Shown one piece after another: positions 6,664 through 8,646 of a stretch of 8,646 nt of DNA. The DNA comes from Bacteriovoracaceae bacterium (GTDB taxonomy: Bacteria > Bdellovibrionota > Bacteriovoracia > Bacteriovoracales > Bacteriovoracaceae). Each line of letters starts with the position of its first letter. Position 1 is the stretch's first letter. Made by a program: the position numbers and the translations under genes. The stretch covers positions 1-8,646 of the forward strand of contig JAGLCH010000324.1 in assembly GCA_023146355.1 (NCBI GenBank). Direction: 5' to 3'. The notes below the pieces were generated by a model that had not been told where the DNA came from, made no database searches, and saw only the letters and a program-made list of their open reading frames with translations.

Positions 6664-7560
6664 ATGGAAATTAAGTACTACAATCGAAAGGCAAATTGCT
6701 TGGAAACTGAGAAAGTTTACGGCGATAAGTTCTTGAAATGGCTATACCAAACGGGGGGAGGGCGCGCTCTAACTACTATTTTGTGCAAGGCCCCAATTAG
6801 TAAATTCTATGGAGCATTGCAGAATCTTTCCAATAGTCGCAACAAAATTGCCGACTTCATTGTTAACTTTGATATTAAGATGGAAGAGTATCTTCCTGAA
6901 TGTGATGGGAAAGAGGGATATTCAAGTTTTAATAATTTTTTTATTCGTAAGTTTAAAGAGGGAGTTCGTCACTTTATTGCCACTCCTAATGTGATGCCTG
7001 CCTTTTGTGAAGCGCGATATTTGGGTCTCTCGGAAGTAACAGATGAGACGACATTTCCGGTTAAGGGAAAGGATTACCAAGCAAAGAAATTTTTGAATAA
7101 TACGAAGTGGGAGAGTACTTTTACTGGAGGCCCTCTCATTGTGGCACGACTCTGCCCCACCGATTATCACCGATTTCACTTTATTGATAACGGAAAGGTT
7201 TTAGACCACTATAAGGTCAAAGGCCCACTCCATTCTGTTAGTCCAGTTGCAATTAAGGAGTATGGAGATATCCTCGCCAGTAATAAGCGAGAGGTAACTA
7301 TTATTGAAACAGAAAATTTTGGTAAAATTGCGTACATTGAAGTTGGCGCAATTTGTGTAGGAGCGATAGTACAAAATTATGAAGGCAATTCGATTAAGCG
7401 AGGACAAGAGAAAGGTTATTTCCTATTTGGCGGATCTACAGTTGTTATCCTTGGGGAGAAGGGCGCATGGAAGCCTTCTGGGGACATCTTATCTAATAGT
7501 GAACAAGGAATTGAAACCTACATTCAGCTTGGAGATGAAGTCGCATCGCGGGAAGCCTAA
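6664..7560 (+). CDS. psd: phosphatidylserine decarboxylase, type II (clostridial-like)
   Basis: A 298-residue pyruvoyl-dependent enzyme that converts phosphatidylserine to phosphatidylethanolamine at the inner membrane. The N-terminus IKYYNRKANCLETEKVYGDK (3-22) and FNNFFIRKFKEGVR (89-102) match the clostridial-type subfamily. RLCPTDYHRFHF (162-173) carries the conserved His169 and His172, and EKGYFLFGGST (249-259) holds the self-cleavage site before Ser258, which becomes the pyruvoyl group. The conserved Asp-Gly motif (P-A-D-G in E. coli) reads P-A-F-C-E-A-R here (112-118), leaving Glu116 or Phe114 in place of the catalytic Asp. Everything else looks intact. AAAGG lies 6 nt before the ATG. 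It is divergent from htrA with 87 bp between them; its stop overlaps the opposing gene's stop. No phosphatidylserine synthase gene is in view. Confidence 0.9.
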   Translation: MEIKYYNRKANCLETEKVYGDKFLKWLYQTGGGRALTTILCKAPISKFYGALQNLSNSRNKIADFIVNFDIKMEEYLPECDGKEGYSSFNNFFIRKFKEGVRHFIATPNVMPAFCEARYLGLSEVTDETTFPVKGKDYQAKKFLNNTKWESTFTGGPLIVARLCPTDYHRFHFIDNGKVLDHYKVKGPLHSVSPVAIKEYGDILASNKREVTIIETENFGKIAYIEVGAICVGAIVQNYEGNSIKRGQEKGYFLFGGSTVVILGEKGAWKPSGDILSNSEQGIETYIQLGDEVASREA

Positions 7561-8333
7561 GGGCAAAACTCGAAAGTAGATTTTACGGGGAAGTGATCTG
7601 ACGGATAGATTCCATCCTCAGAACTCTTATCTAACTCTATTGATTTAGCATTAAACTGCTTATCAAATAGAATCCAATCAATTCTTTGGCCATTTGCACT
7701 TCTCTCTCCAAATTTGTGATGAGAGGGGACTTCGGCCTTTGATTCTTGAAGCCACGGATCGATAAGATCGCTCCATTTGTGGTTGAGCTCTCTTCTAACG
7801 GCCCCTGTAGGTGATTCATTAAAATCACCACTTAAGATGACTGGAAGATCTAATTTATTTAACTTATCAATTTCATCCATCAGTACTTTTATTTGCCCCA
7901 GACGAGGCCTATCTGCTGAATGATCTAAGTGAGTATTAACGTAAAGGAAATTTTGTTTACTGTTTTTAAATCGTCCACTGATCCAAGTACAGAGCCTTGG
8001 AAAGGCGCTATCAAATGAAAGAGTCGCAGGAGTGTTCGGTGTTTCTGATAACCAAATATCACCACTTTCAATCACATCAACTACATTGGGATCAAAAAAT
8101 ATACATGGGTACATTCGCTCATCAATCCATTCTCGATGATCGTCTGCGAGTTCAAGCTTTAGCTCTCCCTTGAAGTCATAGAGCTGAGCTCTCCGGCCCT
8201 CTTGGGTTCCCAAAAGGTGTGGAGAAAATTTATTGATAATTCCTGCAAGCACTGATTTTCTGTGCTTCCATTGATGATCTCCATCTCTGGGATTATCAAA
8301 CCTAATATTTGATGAGACAATTCTATATTCCAT
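7557..8333 (-). CDS. endonuclease/exonuclease/phosphatase-fold hydrolase
   Basis: A 258-residue cytoplasmic protein (no signal peptide) of the Mg-dependent EEP superfamily, which includes DNase I-like nucleases, sphingomyelinases and sugar or inositol phosphatases. The active-site residues are all present in order: Asn9 in SSNIRFDN, Glu45 in GTQEGRR, His135 in YVNTHLDH, Asp170 and Asn172 in LSGDFNESP, Asp219 in RIDWILF, and Asp246-His247 in YPSDHFPV. The W-RK-V layout near 22-28 and the short length resemble the stand-alone bacterial group usually left as EEP family protein; the substrate cannot be inferred. Its TAG stop overlaps the psd TAA stop in the four bases 7557-7560. The ATG at 8333 has no ribosome binding site, and a strong promoter ends 6 nt before it, suggesting a leaderless message. 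Confidence 0.88.
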   Translation of the reverse strand: MEYRIVSSNIRFDNPRDGDHQWKHRKSVLAGIINKFSPHLLGTQEGRRAQLYDFKGELKLELADDHREWIDERMYPCIFFDPNVVDVIESGDIWLSETPNTPATLSFDSAFPRLCTWISGRFKNSKQNFLYVNTHLDHSADRPRLGQIKVLMDEIDKLNKLDLPVILSGDFNESPTGAVRRELNHKWSDLIDPWLQESKAEVPSHHKFGERSANGQRIDWILFDKQFNAKSIELDKSSEDGIYPSDHFPVKSTFEFCP

Positions 8334-8341
8334 AGTATAAT
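8314..8341 (+). promoter_or_regulatory. candidate promoter for the rightward gene at 8377
   Basis: A perfect TATAAT at 8336-8341 has GAGACA (four of six bases) 16 bp upstream at 8314-8319, inside the start of the EEP gene. Transcription would begin near 8348, about 29 nt before the GTG. It shares the palindrome TATAATTATA (8336-8345) with the opposing promoter. Confidence 0.45.
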
Positions 8342-8367
8342 TATATAAGAATTACTGGTTCTGTTAA
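8340..8367 (-). promoter_or_regulatory. promoter of the EEP gene, probably giving a leaderless transcript
   Basis: On the minus strand TTAACA (8367-8362; five of six -35 bases) lies 16 bp before a perfect TATAAT (8345-8340). Only 6 nt separate TATAAT from the ATG at 8333, so transcription would begin at or next to the start codon. No Shine-Dalgarno sequence occurs in that gap. Confidence 0.6.
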
Positions 8368-8376
8368 AGGTGAAAA

Positions 8377-8646
8377 GTGGAAACTGACATAACAATTAGT
8401 GCAGATAATAGAGAAAGACTGGAGCGATACCTCGCACGCTGTGAGAGAAAACTTGACCATCTTACTCCAAGTGAACGAAGTTCTTTGATAGCTGACCTGA
8501 GAGCGTATCTTCTTATGGGCGATCAATCTGAACTTGGAAAGAAGCTTCTTCAAAATCGAGATGTCGTGGCGCTAGTCAATCCATTTTTGATCAACAAAGG
8601 GCTTCCCCTTATACGTACAAAAAAACGCGGAATCTTTCTTTATGTT
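8377..8646 (+). CDS. unidentified protein, N-terminal 90 residues, cut by window edge
   Basis: An open frame from GTG at 8377 runs to the window end with no stop. AAAGG (8366-8370) lies 6 nt before the GTG, and an in-frame TGA at 8371-8373 rules out any earlier start. The visible part is charged and likely helical: RERLERYLARCERKLDHLTP at about residues 12-31, then SERSSLIADLRAYLLMGDQS. The pattern of a short helix, a proline-containing turn and a second helix is loosely like the HAAS (DUF1700-related) domain found in front of membrane proteins, but the match is weak. The last residues (KKRGIFLYV) could begin a hydrophobic segment. Function unknown. It is divergent from the EEP gene with 43 bp between them. 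Confidence 0.7.
   Translation, partial: METDITISADNRERLERYLARCERKLDHLTPSERSSLIADLRAYLLMGDQSELGKKLLQNRDVVALVNPFLINKGLPLIRTKKRGIFLYV

Overview
The window holds eight protein genes, the first and last cut by the window edges, in an AT-rich sequence with little space between genes. Signal peptides, a periplasmic HtrA-type protease, a periplasmic binding protein of an ABC importer and a CHASE4 sensor kinase point to a Gram-negative bacterium. The low GC and protein style would suit the Bdellovibrionota (a Bacteriovorax/Halobacteriovorax-like marine predator), but that is an impression, not a demonstrated assignment. There is no rRNA, tRNA, CRISPR array, transposon or phage gene, and no gene-free stretch above 300 bases.

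Layout. (1) 1-1460, minus: the N-terminal 486 residues of a CHASE4 sensor histidine kinase; its ATP-binding end lies off the left edge. (2) 1461-1647: a divergent 187-bp control region with a possible leader hairpin. (3) 1648-4749, plus: a tightly packed three-gene ABC importer operon of the iron-siderophore/haem/cobalamin (BtuFCD/FepBDC) class: periplasmic binding protein, FecCD-type permease, and an ATPase with a long C-terminal extension. Stop and start are 1 nt apart or overlap by 4 nt. (4) 4808-6576, minus: a two-gene operon, htrA-like serine protease then a DUF445 membrane protein, joined by a TAATG stop-start overlap. (5) 6664-7560, plus: a type II phosphatidylserine decarboxylase, divergent from the protease. 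(6) 7557-8333, minus: an endonuclease/exonuclease/phosphatase-fold enzyme whose stop overlaps the decarboxylase stop by 4 bp. (7) 8377-8646, plus: the first 90 residues of an unidentified protein, divergent from (6) across only 43 bp.

How they fit. The importer is a self-contained uptake system lacking its outer-membrane receptor in this window; the divergent kinase could sense something related, but nothing in the sequence proves it. The protease/DUF445 pair and the decarboxylase are all envelope functions (periplasmic protein quality, membrane protein, phosphatidylethanolamine synthesis). I see no clearly new multi-gene system. The best points for a second look are the missing canonical Asp-Gly motif in the decarboxylase, the ATPase's altered Q-loop and C-terminal extension, and a perfectly palindromic -10 element shared by two divergent genes, one of which looks leaderless.
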